Shown: positions 1-7,931 of the stretch, piece by piece
Layout: each line of letters starts with the position of its first letter
How positions within the stretch are numbered: the first letter of the stretch is position 1
Notes under the pieces: model-generated
Seen by the model: the letters and a program-made list of their open reading frames with translations, nothing else
The model's database searches: none
What the model was told of the DNA's origin: nothing
Translations under genes and position numbers: made by a program
NCBI RefSeq assembly: GCF_900018785.1
Contig: NZ_FCOY01000006.1
Location: 558,001 to 622,000 of the forward strand
DNA length: 64,000 bases
From: Xanthomonas massiliensis
GTDB lineage: Bacteria > Pseudomonadota > Gammaproteobacteria > Xanthomonadales > Xanthomonadaceae
Direction: 5' to 3'

Positions 1-723
1 AACGGCGGCGAGGGACGGGCGGCGCGCGTGTACAACCAGAACGGCGGGCGCAGCTTCTGGGACGAGTCGGTCTACAACCAGTTCCCGGGCGAGACCAAGG
101 ACTACGTGCCGATGGTGATCGCCGCGGCGTGGATCTTCCTGCACCCGCACGAGTACGGCGTGGAGTTCCCGCGGATCAGTGCGCAGCCGGCGACCCTGAG
201 GCTGGCGCGCTCGACCACGATCTACGAGCTGACCATCTGCCTGGGCAACGCCGGCACGCGCGACGGCTACATGCGCGCATTGCGCAACCTCAACCCGCGC
301 TACGACGCCGACGGCTGGATCCCGGCCGGCACGGTGATCAACGCCACCACCCGCATCGTCGGGCTGTACAACCGCTATTGCGTCAAGGGGCCGCGCGCGG
401 ACATGGCGCGGACCCTGGTGACCGCCGACATCAACGCCGCCATCGTGCGCGCGCCGGCGCCGGACTACAGCGGCAGCGTCTCGGTGGGCGATGCCGCCCC
501 GGTCGGCGTGCCCACCACCGTGGCCACCGGCAAGCCGGTCTCTGCCAAGCCCAAGGCCGCGCAGGCGCGCAGCTATAAGGTGGCCAAGGGCGACACCCTG
601 GGACGCATCGCCGGCAAGTACCAGTGCGAGACCAAGGCGCTGGCCAAGGCCAACGGCCTGCGGGCGCCGGCCTATGCACTGCACCCGGGCCAGACGATCC
701 GCCTGGTGGGCTGCGACAAGTAG
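1..723 (+). CDS. mltD: Membrane-bound lytic murein transglycosylase D, C-terminal part with LysM
   Basis: The frame is open at the left edge, so only the last 240 residues are present. The first part (SVYNQFPGETKDYVP and on) matches the end of the SLT/goose-lysozyme-like catalytic domain of MltD enzymes, which cleave the glycan strand of peptidoglycan to 1,6-anhydro products in the periplasm. The last ~45 residues (VAKGDTLGRIAGKYQC to TIRLVG) are one LysM peptidoglycan-binding motif, linked by an Ala/Pro/Lys-rich stretch. The catalytic Glu lies upstream of the window. A decayed copy of the LysM end follows the stop codon (see 780-887). Family assignment is firm; the exact paralogue is less sure because the N-terminus is missing. 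Confidence 0.85.
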   Translation, partial: NGGEGRAARVYNQNGGRSFWDESVYNQFPGETKDYVPMVIAAAWIFLHPHEYGVEFPRISAQPATLRLARSTTIYELTICLGNAGTRDGYMRALRNLNPRYDADGWIPAGTVINATTRIVGLYNRYCVKGPRADMARTLVTADINAAIVRAPAPDYSGSVSVGDAAPVGVPTTVATGKPVSAKPKAAQARSYKVAKGDTLGRIAGKYQCETKALAKANGLRAPAYALHPGQTIRLVGCDK

Positions 724-779
724 CCGCCGGGCCGGGGGCTTCGCGGGAGCCGGCCTGCGATGCCGGCGGGGCGCCGGTC

Positions 780-887
780 GGCAAGCGCCGGTGCGAGGCC
801 ACCGCACCGACCGGGGCCTGCGGGCTGCGGACGTCGGCCCATGCGCCGTACTTGGATCGAACGATTCGCCTGGTGGGCCGGGACGGG
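780..887 (+). pseudogene. Decayed tandem copy of the mltD LysM end
   Basis: Read in the frame starting at 780, the 36 codons give GKRRCEATAPTGACGLRTS then AHAPYLDRTIRLVGRDG. They align without gaps to the last 36 codons of mltD (613-720), with 18 of 36 residues identical, including GK, CE, GLR and TIRLVG. The copy lies 167 bp downstream, in another frame from mltD and behind its stop. No start codon with a ribosome site precedes it. It looks like a tandem duplication, or a lost second LysM domain, now decaying. The rest of the 400-bp gap to ispB (724-1123) shows nothing recognisable. Confidence 0.6.
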
Positions 888-1123
888 ACCGCCGGTATTG
901 GGCGGTGCGGGGTCGATTCGCCATGTCGGCATGGCATGCCGGCGCCGGGGGCCTCTCTGCCGCCAGACGGGTCAGGGCGATGGACGGCAGGAGGCGGGGT
1001 GAACGGTCGGGAGAGCGGGGTGCCCGCTCCAAGGGACGCAGGGGCGGTCCAGTAGTCATCTCGCCGGCGTGCATCGCCGGGATGCGCTCGATCATGAATC
1101 CGGCGTGCTTGCAGCCCGGAACC

Positions 1124-2122
1124 CTAGTGGTTGCGTTCCACCGCATAGCGGGCGAGGCCGCGCAGGGCATCGACGTATTCGTCCTCGGCCAGCCCGTCCA
1201 GCGCGCCGATCGCGGCATCGGCGAACTCGACCGCGCGATTGTGGCTGTAGTCCAGCCCGCCGGTCGCGCGGATCGCGGCCACGACCTCGGGCATCGCGCC
1301 GGTGTCGCCGGCGACGATCGCGGCCTTCAGCCGCTCGCGGACATCGGGCGCGGAGTGGGCCACGGCGTGGATCAGCGGCAGCGTGGCCTTGCCTTCGGCC
1401 AGGTCGTCGCCGAGGTTCTTGCCCAGCTCGGCGGCATCGGCGGTGTAGTCGAGCACGTCGTCGGCGATCTGGAAGGCGTAGCCCAGGTTCAGGCCGTAGT
1501 CGTGCAGGGCCTGCGCCGTGGCCGCGTCGCTGCCGCCCAGCAGCGCGCCCAGGCGCGTGGCGGCGGCGAACAGCACCGCGGTCTTGCGCTCGATCACGCG
1601 CAGGTAGGCGGCCTCGTCGGTGTCCGGGTTGCGCACGTGCAGCAGCTGCAGCACCTCGCCCTCGGCAATGCGGTTGGTGGTGTCGGCGAGGATGCGCATC
1701 ACCGCCATGCTGTCCAGCTCGACCATCAGCTGGAAGCTGCGCGAATACAGGAAGTCGCCGACCAGCACGCTGGCGGCGTTGCCCCACAGCGCGTTGGCGG
1801 TGCTGCGGCCGCGGCGCAGATCGGATTCGTCGACCACGTCGTCGTGGATCAGGGTGGAGGTATGGATGAACTCGACGATCGCCGCCAGCTGGTGGTGGGC
1901 CGGGCCGCCGGCGCCGCAGGCACGGCCGGCCAGCACGGTCAGCATCGGCCGCAGGCGCTTGCCGCCGGCGGAGACGATGTGGTCGGCGATCTGGTTGATC
2001 AGCACCACGTCCGAGGCCAGGCGCCGGCGGATCAGCGCATCCACGGCGGCCATGTCGGGGGCGGCGAGCGCCTGGATCTGCGGCAGGCCCAAGGCGGGGC
2101 GGAAGTCTTCGGCGAGGGTCAT
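1124..2122 (-). CDS. ispB: Octaprenyl (polyprenyl) diphosphate synthase
   Basis: A 332-residue trans-prenyl synthase that extends FPP with IPP to the long polyprenyl chain of ubiquinone. Both Asp-rich motifs are intact: DDVVD at 94-98 after HTSTLIH, and DDVLD at 221-225 after AFQIA. The substrate-binding GGKRLRP is at 53-59. Length fits the IspB class. It diverges from ssb; a perfect minus-strand -10 (TATAAT) sits 27 bases before the ATG. Chain length (C40 or other) cannot be read directly. Confidence 0.93.
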   Translation of the reverse strand: MTLAEDFRPALGLPQIQALAAPDMAAVDALIRRRLASDVVLINQIADHIVSAGGKRLRPMLTVLAGRACGAGGPAHHQLAAIVEFIHTSTLIHDDVVDESDLRRGRSTANALWGNAASVLVGDFLYSRSFQLMVELDSMAVMRILADTTNRIAEGEVLQLLHVRNPDTDEAAYLRVIERKTAVLFAAATRLGALLGGSDAATAQALHDYGLNLGYAFQIADDVLDYTADAAELGKNLGDDLAEGKATLPLIHAVAHSAPDVRERLKAAIVAGDTGAMPEVVAAIRATGGLDYSHNRAVEFADAAIGALDGLAEDEYVDALRGLARYAVERNH

Positions 2123-2148
2123 GCGGAATCAGCCAGGAACGTGCCGCG

Positions 2149-2154
2149 ATTATA
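2149..2154 (-). promoter_or_regulatory. -10 box of ispB
   Basis: The minus strand reads TATAAT, an exact consensus -10, 27 bases upstream of the ispB ATG. No good -35 is visible at 17-18 bp (the region reads GGACTA). Confidence 0.6.
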
Positions 2155-2220
2155 GGTGGCCCTCGCTGGATTAGTCCTACCCGCGTGCAGGCGGGCTGCC
2201 GATGGCGGCCGGGGCGCCGT

Positions 2221-2226
2221 TATAAT
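2221..2226 (+). promoter_or_regulatory. -10 box of ssb
   Basis: An exact TATAAT on the plus strand. A weak -35 candidate (CTGCCG, 2197-2202) lies 18 bp upstream. The leader to the ssb ATG would be about 45 nt and carries CGGAGG as ribosome site. It faces the ispB -10 across 66 bp, making a compact divergent promoter. Confidence 0.65.
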
Positions 2227-2276
2227 CCGATGTGTTTCGGTCCGCGCTCCCGCGGGCTTGCCCTTCGGAGGAACCC

Positions 2277-2795
2277 ATGGCACGCGGCGTCAACAAAGTC
2301 ATCCTGGTAGGCAACCTGGGCAACGACCCGGACACCAAGTACACCCAGAGCGGCATGGCGGTGACCCGCATCAGCCTGGCCACCACCTCGGTGCGCAAGG
2401 ACCGCGAGGGCAACCAGCAGGAGCGCACCGAATGGCACCGGGTGGTGTTCTTCGGCAAGCTCGGCGAGATCGCCGGCGAGTACCTGCGTAAGGGATCCCA
2501 GGTCTACGTCGAGGGCGAGCTGCGCTACGACAAGTACACCGGCCAGGACGGGGTGGAGAAGTTCAGCACCGACATCGTCGCCAACGAGATGCAGATGCTC
2601 GGCGGCCGCGGCGAGGGCGGTGGTGGTGCGGGTGGCGGCGGCTATGGCGGTGGCGAGCGCCCGCAGCGCTCGGCTCCGCCACGCCAGCAGGGCGGCGGCG
2701 GCCAGGACTACGGCGCGCGCCGCCCGTCCGCCCCGGCCCCGCAGCCGGCGAGCCCGCCGGCCGACGATTTCGCCGACGACGATATTCCGTTCTGA
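2277..2795 (+). CDS. ssb: Single-stranded DNA-binding protein
   Basis: A 172-residue SSB. The N-terminal OB fold begins [19 protein letters not shown], followed by a Gly-rich flexible linker (about residues 110-150) and the acidic tip DFADDDIPF that recruits repair and replication partners. The ATG at 2277 is preferred over an in-frame ATG 45 bases earlier because CGGAGG lies just upstream and family members start MARGVNKV. It coats single-stranded DNA in replication, recombination and repair. A phosphatase gene follows after 24 bp and may be co-transcribed. Confidence 0.97.
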   Translation: MARGVNKVILVGNLGNDPDTKYTQSGMAVTRISLATTSVRKDREGNQQERTEWHRVVFFGKLGEIAGEYLRKGSQVYVEGELRYDKYTGQDGVEKFSTDIVANEMQMLGGRGEGGGGAGGGGYGGGERPQRSAPPRQQGGGGQDYGARRPSAPAPQPASPPADDFADDDIPF

Positions 2796-2819
2796 GCCGC
2801 GCGCGGACGGGCACGCCGC

Positions 2820-3254
2820 ATGTTCCGCCGCATCCTGCTGGTCTGCACCGGCAACGTATGCCGGAGCCCCGTGGCGGCGATCCTGTGGCGGCGCCACGCG
2901 GCCGCGGGCGTGGATGTCCGGTCGGCGGGGCTCGCCGCGTTGGTCGGGGAGCCCATCGACCCGCGTGCCTTGCGTGTGTTGCGGCGCCATGGGCTGCACG
3001 ACGATGGCCACCGCGCCCGCCAGCTGGCGCGGGCCATGCTGCACGAAGCGGACCTGGTCCTTGCCATGGAGCAGGCCCACCTGCTCGGCGTCACTCGCAT
3101 GGCGCCCGAGGCCACCGGCCGGGCGTGCCTGCTCGGCCGGTGGCTGGCCTCCCGGGAGATCCCGGACCCCTACCGCGGGGAAATGGACGACTTCGAGCGG
3201 GTGCACCGGTCGATCGCCGAATGTGTCGAAAGCTGGCAGTCCCACCTGGGCTGA
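2820..3254 (+). CDS. Low-molecular-weight protein-tyrosine phosphatase
   Basis: A 144-residue enzyme with the C-X5-R-S signature near the N-terminus (C9 TGNVC R15 S16) and the general-acid Asp at D116 in PDPYRG. The fold and length match bacterial LMW-PTPs such as Wzb, which dephosphorylate a BY-kinase controlling polysaccharide export. No kinase gene is adjacent, but galE follows directly, which fits a role in surface polysaccharide metabolism. It starts 24 bp after ssb. Arsenate reductase of the same fold is less likely given the PTP-type signature. Confidence 0.88.
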   Translation: MFRRILLVCTGNVCRSPVAAILWRRHAAAGVDVRSAGLAALVGEPIDPRALRVLRRHGLHDDGHRARQLARAMLHEADLVLAMEQAHLLGVTRMAPEATGRACLLGRWLASREIPDPYRGEMDDFERVHRSIAECVESWQSHLG

Positions 3255-3294
3255 CTCGGCGGGTGCGGCAACCGTTGCCTGTTCGCGACCTCGA

Positions 3295-3331
3295 TCGCGT
3301 TCTTCCTTTCAAGCCCGAAGGAAGAACGCGA
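3295..3331 (+). promoter_or_regulatory. 14-bp perfect hairpin covering the galE ribosome site
   Basis: TCGCGTTCTTCCTT (3295-3308) and AAGGAAGAACGCGA (3318-3331) are exact reverse complements around a 9-nt loop. The right arm contains AAGGAAG, the best Shine-Dalgarno for the galE ATG at 3334. In RNA the ribosome site would therefore be paired. There is no T-tract, so a simple terminator for the upstream gene is less likely, though not excluded. Confidence 0.7.
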
Positions 3332-3333
3332 CG

Positions 3334-4365
3334 ATGGAAATTCTCGTATGCGGCGGCGCCGGCTACATCGGCAGCCACATGGTGCGCTGGCTGAGCGAGC
3401 GCAGGCACGCGGTGACGGTGCTGGACAACCTGTCCACCGGCCACCGCGAGGCGGTGCAATGGGGCGAACTGGTGGAGGCGGACCTGCTGCAGCCGGAGTC
3501 GCTGGAGGCCGTGTTCGCCGCGCGGCGGTTCGATGCGGTGATGCATTTCTGCGCGCGCTCGCTGGTCGGTGAATCGGTGGCCGACCCGTACGCCTACTAC
3601 GCCAACAACGTGACCGGCACGCTGAACCTGCTGGAGGCCATGCGGCGGCACCGGGTGGAGCGGCTGGTGTTCTCCTCCACCGCGGCGGTATTCGGCCATC
3701 CGCAGGCGCCGCTGATCGACGAGGACCATCCCAAGGCGCCGATCAACCCCTACGGCGCCAGCAAGCTGATGGTCGAACGCATCCTGGCCGATGCGGCGCA
3801 GGCCTACGGGTTGCGCTCGGTGACGCTGCGCTACTTCAATGCGGCCGGCGCCACGCCGGACGGGTGCCTGGGCGAGGCCCACCTGTGCGAGACCCACCTG
3901 ATTCCCAACGTGCTCAAGTCGGTGCTGGGCACGGGCGCGCCGCTCAAGGTGTTCGGCGACGACTACGCCACGCCCGACGGCACCTGCGTGCGCGACTACG
4001 TGCACGTGGAGGACCTGGCCCAGGCCCATCTGCTGGCGCTCTCGCACCTGGAGACGCGTCCGGGCGCGCATGCCTTCAACCTGGGCAACGGCCAGGGCTT
4101 CTCGGTGGCCCAGGTGATCGCGGCGGTCGAGCGGGTGACCGGCCAGCGGGTCGACTACGAAGTCGCACCGCGGCGGCCGGGCGATCCGGACAGCCTGGTG
4201 GCCTCCAGCCGGCGCGCGCGCCGGGGACTGGGCTGGAGCCCGCTGTGGACGGACCTGGACACGATCATCGAGAGCGCCTGGCGCTGGCACGGCGACCAGG
4301 GCTTCGGCCGGGCGCACGCCACGCATGCGCCGGCGCTGGTCGCCCGGGTGGCCGCGGCCGGTTGA
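3334..4365 (+). CDS. galE: UDP-glucose 4-epimerase
   Basis: A 343-residue short-chain dehydrogenase/reductase of the extended type. The NAD-binding motif GGAGYIG lies at 7-13. The catalytic residues are the SST at 114-116 and Y140/K144 in the YGASK motif. It interconverts UDP-glucose and UDP-galactose for LPS and exopolysaccharide precursors in the cytoplasm. The start at 3334 is fixed by the conserved MEILVCGGAGYIGSH. Its Shine-Dalgarno lies inside a strong hairpin, which suggests translational control. It converges on the PAP2 gene with a 43-bp gap. Confidence 0.93.
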   Translation: MEILVCGGAGYIGSHMVRWLSERRHAVTVLDNLSTGHREAVQWGELVEADLLQPESLEAVFAARRFDAVMHFCARSLVGESVADPYAYYANNVTGTLNLLEAMRRHRVERLVFSSTAAVFGHPQAPLIDEDHPKAPINPYGASKLMVERILADAAQAYGLRSVTLRYFNAAGATPDGCLGEAHLCETHLIPNVLKSVLGTGAPLKVFGDDYATPDGTCVRDYVHVEDLAQAHLLALSHLETRPGAHAFNLGNGQGFSVAQVIAAVERVTGQRVDYEVAPRRPGDPDSLVASSRRARRGLGWSPLWTDLDTIIESAWRWHGDQGFGRAHATHAPALVARVAAAG

Positions 4366-4408
4366 GGCAGCGGCATAGCCATGGGGGCGTGGGCGGATGC
4401 GGTGTTCG

Positions 4409-5029
4409 TCAGGAACCCAGCGATGCGCGCTGGTGGACCTGTTCGTGCCCGGAGATCCACTGGGCGATCCTGACGACCAGGTGGTGGCTGCTGGGCAGCG
4501 GGGCCTGGCGCAGCAGCACCGCGGCCAGCACGCCGGCGAGAACCAGGTAGCCGACGCCGCGCCGCTGCAGGGCGGGCAGCGGCCGGCGCAGCGCGAAGGC
4601 GGATGCGGCAGCGCCCAGCAGGGCGCCGGACACGACCTCGGACACGGAGTGGGCATGCAGGGGCACGCGCGAGGCGGCGACCAGGGCCGCCAGCAGCGCG
4701 CCGAGCACCGCGCCGGGCCAGGGCCGGCGGCCCGGCAGCAGGGCCTGTCCCAGCCATGCCAGCAGCGGTGGATAGATCGCGGCAGCCATGGCCGCGTGGC
4801 CGCTGAAACCGGTGAAATCCAGGGCGGCCGAGCCGATGCCCCAGCCCAGGAACGCGATCTTGGAAGCCAGCACCACCAACGCGACCAGCGCAGTCGCCCC
4901 CAGCCAGCGCCGCACGGCGGGCCACGGCAGCCAGCCGCCGACACCGCCCGACAGGGCGATCAACGTGGCGGAAGGCAACAGCCACGTGCTGTTGCCCAGC
5001 TCGGACAGCAGGATCCAGAACGCGCGCAT
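4409..5029 (-). CDS. PAP2-family membrane phosphatase
   Basis: A 206-residue, mostly hydrophobic protein with about six membrane segments. The acid-phosphatase motifs are visible: FSGHAA (SGH at 76-78) and SRVPLHAHSVSE (S120, R121, H127). The usual final Asp of SRX5HX3D is Glu (E131). Members remove phosphate from lipid pyrophosphates such as undecaprenyl diphosphate or phosphatidate on the periplasmic face. Substrate cannot be chosen from sequence. Position next to galE weakly favours an envelope-lipid role. Confidence 0.8.
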   Translation of the reverse strand: MRAFWILLSELGNSTWLLPSATLIALSGGVGGWLPWPAVRRWLGATALVALVVLASKIAFLGWGIGSAALDFTGFSGHAAMAAAIYPPLLAWLGQALLPGRRPWPGAVLGALLAALVAASRVPLHAHSVSEVVSGALLGAAASAFALRRPLPALQRRGVGYLVLAGVLAAVLLRQAPLPSSHHLVVRIAQWISGHEQVHQRASLGS

Positions 5030-5173
5030 CGGGAGCAGGCGGGTGGGGACGCGGCTACGTTAGCCTGCCCGACCCGGGCGCGGCGTCGCCGCGTTCCTGC
5101 CGGGCCTGGATGGGCGGGCCGGCATTCAGCCATGGCGCGCGCTCCCGGCATTGGGCCACGCCGTCGTAGGGAT

Positions 5174-6931
5174 TCAACGCGCCGGCGCCATCATCCTGCG
5201 CAACAACGGGGTGGCCAGGAACGCGGCCAGTCCGCAGCCCAGGCCGATCCAGGTCAGCAGCCAGAACAGGTGGGCGTAGCGGGCGGCGGCCTCGGCCACG
5301 TTCAGGGCCTGGCCCTCGGGGACCTCGATCGCGGCCAGCTTGCCCAGCAGCGCGGCCAGGGCCTCGGAGAAGGCGGTGGCGAGGAACCAGGTGCCCATCA
5401 TCAGGCTGACCACGCGCGGCACCGCCAGCTGGGTGACCGCCGACAGGCCGACCGGCGACAGGCACATCTCGCCCAGTTCCAGCACCAGGTAGGCCAGCAC
5501 CAGCCACCACACGCTGGCCATGCCGCTGGCGCCGGCCTGCTGCGCGGCCAGCGCCAGCGGCACGAACGACACGCCGGCCAGGGCCAGGCCCAGCGCCGAC
5601 TTGGCCGGCTTGGAGGGGTCGAGCCCGCGCCGGTCCAGCCAGCCCCACAGGGCGGAGAACAGCGGCGCCAGCAGCACCAGGAACAGGGCGCCGAGGTAGG
5701 TCAGCGAGCCGGCGGTCTGCGGCAGCACCAGGCAGTCGCGCAGCAGGAACACCAGCATCAGCGCGCTCACCCCGAGGAACACGTGGCGCGGCGCGCTCGA
5801 GCCGGGGCGCCGGTCCGACAACTGCGCGGCGACCACGAAGCCGGCCGGCGCCAGCAGCAGCGAAAGGATCGACCAGGGCAGCGGCGTGCCCTCGCGGATC
5901 ACCAGGGCCGGCACGATGTCCTTGGTCAGCAGGCGGTCGGTGAAGGTCACCCAGGAGCCGTAGGTCTGCTCGTACAGGGTGAAGAAGGCCAGCGCCATGA
6001 AGATCAGCACCATCAGCGCGATCATCTGCCGGCGCTGCTCCGGCGTGCACCGGGTGCCGGTGAACCAGGCGAACCACGCCAGCACGCCGCCGAGCACGAG
6101 CAGCATCAACAGCAGGGCCAGCGAGATCTCCCCGCCCAGGGCGAAGGCGCCGTTGGCGGCGGCCCACATCAGCCAGGCCACCGGCAGCACGCCGGCCATG
6201 GCCACCGCGTAGATCAGCCATTCGCGCGGCACCCCGGCCACGCGCACGCGCAATGCCGGCGGATGCGGCGGCTCGGCGTGGCCATGGAGGTATTTCTGCC
6301 CCCACAGGAACATCGCCAATCCCAGCAGCATGCCGATACCGGCCGCGCCGAAACCGTACTTCCAGCCGTAGGCCTCGCCGATGAAGCCGCACACGACCGA
6401 AGCGAACAGCGAGCCCAGGTTGATGCCGGCGTAGAACAGCGAGAAGCCGGAGTCGCGGCGCGGGTCGTCCTGCGCATACAGCTTGCCGACGATGGTGGAG
6501 ATGTTGGGCTTGAGGAAGCCGACGCCGACGATGATCAGCGCCAGCGAGACATAGGTGCAGGCCAGGGCGGTCGTGTCGCGTACCACCCGTCCATCGACAT
6601 GGCGCGCGGCATGGCCCTCGAAGGCCATGCCAAGATGGCCCAGCACCAGCAGCACGCCGCCGAACACCACCGCCTTGCGCATGCCCAGCCAGCGGTCGGC
6701 GAGCAGGCCGCCGAACACCGGGATGCAGTACACCAGCCCGCCGTAGGCGCCCAGCAGGTCGTAGCCGGCGTCGTCGCCGAACAGGTGGTACTTGGTGAGG
6801 TAGAGCAGCAGCAACGCCTTCATGCCGTAGAAGGAGAAGCGCTCCCACATCTCGGTGAAGAAGCAGACGTAGACGCCCTTGGGGTGGCCGAGGAAATCGT
6901 CGTGCGGAGCGACCGGAGCAATGGCGGACAT
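5174..6931 (-). CDS. POT/PTR family proton-dependent oligopeptide transporter
   Basis: A 585-residue major facilitator protein. The N-terminal signature FFTEMWERFSFYGMKAL carries the ExxER proton-coupling motif of POT carriers, and about 14 hydrophobic segments follow. It imports di- and tripeptides with protons across the inner membrane. I chose the ATG at 6931 (MSAIAPVAPHDDFLGHPKG); a longer frame to 7018 has a poor, charged N-terminus. A 13-bp dyad lies about 100 bases upstream. Together with OPT and the S9 and M13 peptidases it suggests peptide feeding. Confidence 0.92.
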   Translation of the reverse strand: MSAIAPVAPHDDFLGHPKGVYVCFFTEMWERFSFYGMKALLLLYLTKYHLFGDDAGYDLLGAYGGLVYCIPVFGGLLADRWLGMRKAVVFGGVLLVLGHLGMAFEGHAARHVDGRVVRDTTALACTYVSLALIIVGVGFLKPNISTIVGKLYAQDDPRRDSGFSLFYAGINLGSLFASVVCGFIGEAYGWKYGFGAAGIGMLLGLAMFLWGQKYLHGHAEPPHPPALRVRVAGVPREWLIYAVAMAGVLPVAWLMWAAANGAFALGGEISLALLLMLLVLGGVLAWFAWFTGTRCTPEQRRQMIALMVLIFMALAFFTLYEQTYGSWVTFTDRLLTKDIVPALVIREGTPLPWSILSLLLAPAGFVVAAQLSDRRPGSSAPRHVFLGVSALMLVFLLRDCLVLPQTAGSLTYLGALFLVLLAPLFSALWGWLDRRGLDPSKPAKSALGLALAGVSFVPLALAAQQAGASGMASVWWLVLAYLVLELGEMCLSPVGLSAVTQLAVPRVVSLMMGTWFLATAFSEALAALLGKLAAIEVPEGQALNVAEAAARYAHLFWLLTWIGLGCGLAAFLATPLLRRMMAPAR

Positions 6932-7034
6932 GGAGGCGGTCTGGCAAAAGCGCGAGTATCCGGCTTGCAAGTGGCGGCGAACAGGTGGGGGCGAGTCCTG
7001 CGGCTCCTGTGGCAACACCCGCGCCTAGCAAAGG

Positions 7035-7047
7035 ATCACGTGGTGAT
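7035..7047. promoter_or_regulatory. Short dyad upstream of the POT gene
   Basis: ATCACGTGGTGAT is a 5-3-5 inverted repeat about 104 bp before the POT start; GATCAC recurs directly after it. It could be an operator, but one such short dyad may be chance. Confidence 0.25.
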
Positions 7048-7139
7048 GGATCACAGCAAGGCATTAGCTTGGCGCCTTAACTGTTGAATCTGAGACCGCG
7101 AGCCGCGCTACCTGGCGGCGGTCGTCGCTGGCCATTGAT

Positions 7140-7159
7140 AACTTGCTGTGCAGCAAGTT
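7140..7159. promoter_or_regulatory. 20-bp dyad at the edge of the AT-rich island
   Basis: AACTTGCTG-TG-CAGCAAGTT is a perfect 9-2-9 inverted repeat, sited where base composition drops from GC-rich to AT-rich. No gene start is close by. It may be an operator, a cruciform or a recombination remnant. Confidence 0.35.
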
Positions 7160-7203
7160 TGCTTGGTGTAAAGATACTGACTGGAGATCAAAGATTAATT
7201 TAT

Positions 7204-7371
7204 CTAGGCCGGCAACTGTTCCGTCGAGTGCGTGTATATGGGGTGCTTGATCGCTAGGCTTGATACGGACTTGGGGGCACGGGCAAGCAAATCCACATGA
7301 CCGGCAAGCTCATGGATCTGATGTGCCAGCTGGTGAAGATCTGCGAGCTGGGGCGCTGGGTTGGCGAACAT
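7204..7371 (-). CDS. Doubtful small protein, 55 residues
   Basis: An open frame beginning MFANPAPQLADLHQLAH with an amphipathic helix-like middle. It is less AT-rich than the rest of the island, and there is only a weak GAAG sequence before the ATG. I do not recognise it. A longer frame up to 7509 would run through a hairpin and is unlikely to be translated. It may be a fragment of a lost gene or no gene at all. Confidence 0.22.
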   Translation of the reverse strand: MFANPAPQLADLHQLAHQIHELAGHVDLLARAPKSVSSLAIKHPIYTHSTEQLPA

Positions 7372-7460
7372 GCGGATTGCTTCGCATATTAGACAAATCG
7401 TTGACTGGAGGTGAATGAATATTGAATTATATCGCGGTAGTAGTTGAGGGGGCAGCATTA

Positions 7461-7510
7461 AGTGAGTAGGAGAAAGGGAGAGGCTCTCTCCTCTCCCTCT
7501 CTCATTCACT
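7461..7510 (-). terminator. Long imperfect hairpin after the island operon
   Basis: The inner stem GGGAGAGG (7476-7483) pairs with CCTCTCCC (7490-7497) around CTCTCT; the outer AGTGA/TCACT ends also pair. It overlaps the stop codon region of the membrane-protein gene on the minus strand, so it probably ends that transcript. No long T-run follows. Confidence 0.45.
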
Positions 7511-7928
7511 ATCTGCAGTTTGGTGTATCTCGGGGAGATCTAAGATTGGCTAAGCATCTGATGACCGCCATGGATGACTTTACATGGTCATGAGTCATCT
7601 CATTATCCTCGATGGCATCACTTCTGGACGATATTAATTTTGAATTATCTATTATTTTTTTCTTTGTGCTGTCTTCCGGGATTTGTCCATAATATGTCTT
7701 CAGTGAAAGTGTCATATTTGAGAATTGAGCGTTTACAATGGCGCCTATTTCCTCTGGAGATCTGGGTGTGCCATCTTTTTGTTTGGTAATCATGTAAAGG
7801 TTAAGCCACTGCATCGCCGCATTTTTTCCTTCAAGTTTGGCTTCCTCGTATGCGCCACTAACGAGCCAGGATGCTCCTACAAGAATTATGGAATATCCTA
7901 AAAATAGGATTGGCTTTATGTATTTCAT
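7509..7928 (-). CDS. Small single-pass membrane protein of unknown function
   Basis: 139 residues. The N-terminus KPILFLGYSIILVGASWLV is one membrane segment or signal anchor, followed by a hydrophilic, Lys/Glu/Asp-rich domain with no motif I recognise. Codon use is AT-rich, quite unlike the rest of the window. Its ATG lies 3 bases after the stop of the secreted-protein gene upstream on the same strand, so the two form an operon. A partner of the secreted protein (for example an inner-membrane protection or export partner) is only a guess. Confidence 0.6.
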   Translation of the reverse strand: MKYIKPILFLGYSIILVGASWLVSGAYEEAKLEGKNAAMQWLNLYMITKQKDGTPRSPEEIGAIVNAQFSNMTLSLKTYYGQIPEDSTKKKIIDNSKLISSRSDAIEDNEMTHDHVKSSMAVIRCLANLRSPRDTPNCR

Positions 7929-7931
7929 GTA

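Noticed and set aside
2184-2200. 17-base sequence shared with 23096-23112, both near promoters
   Set aside because: Distance to the -10 differs (20 and 3 bases), so they are not equivalent promoter elements; likely chance in GC-rich DNA.
7574-7789. Plus-strand frame antisense to the island membrane protein
   Set aside because: No start signal and no coding pattern; the minus-strand gene has a membrane segment and operon context.
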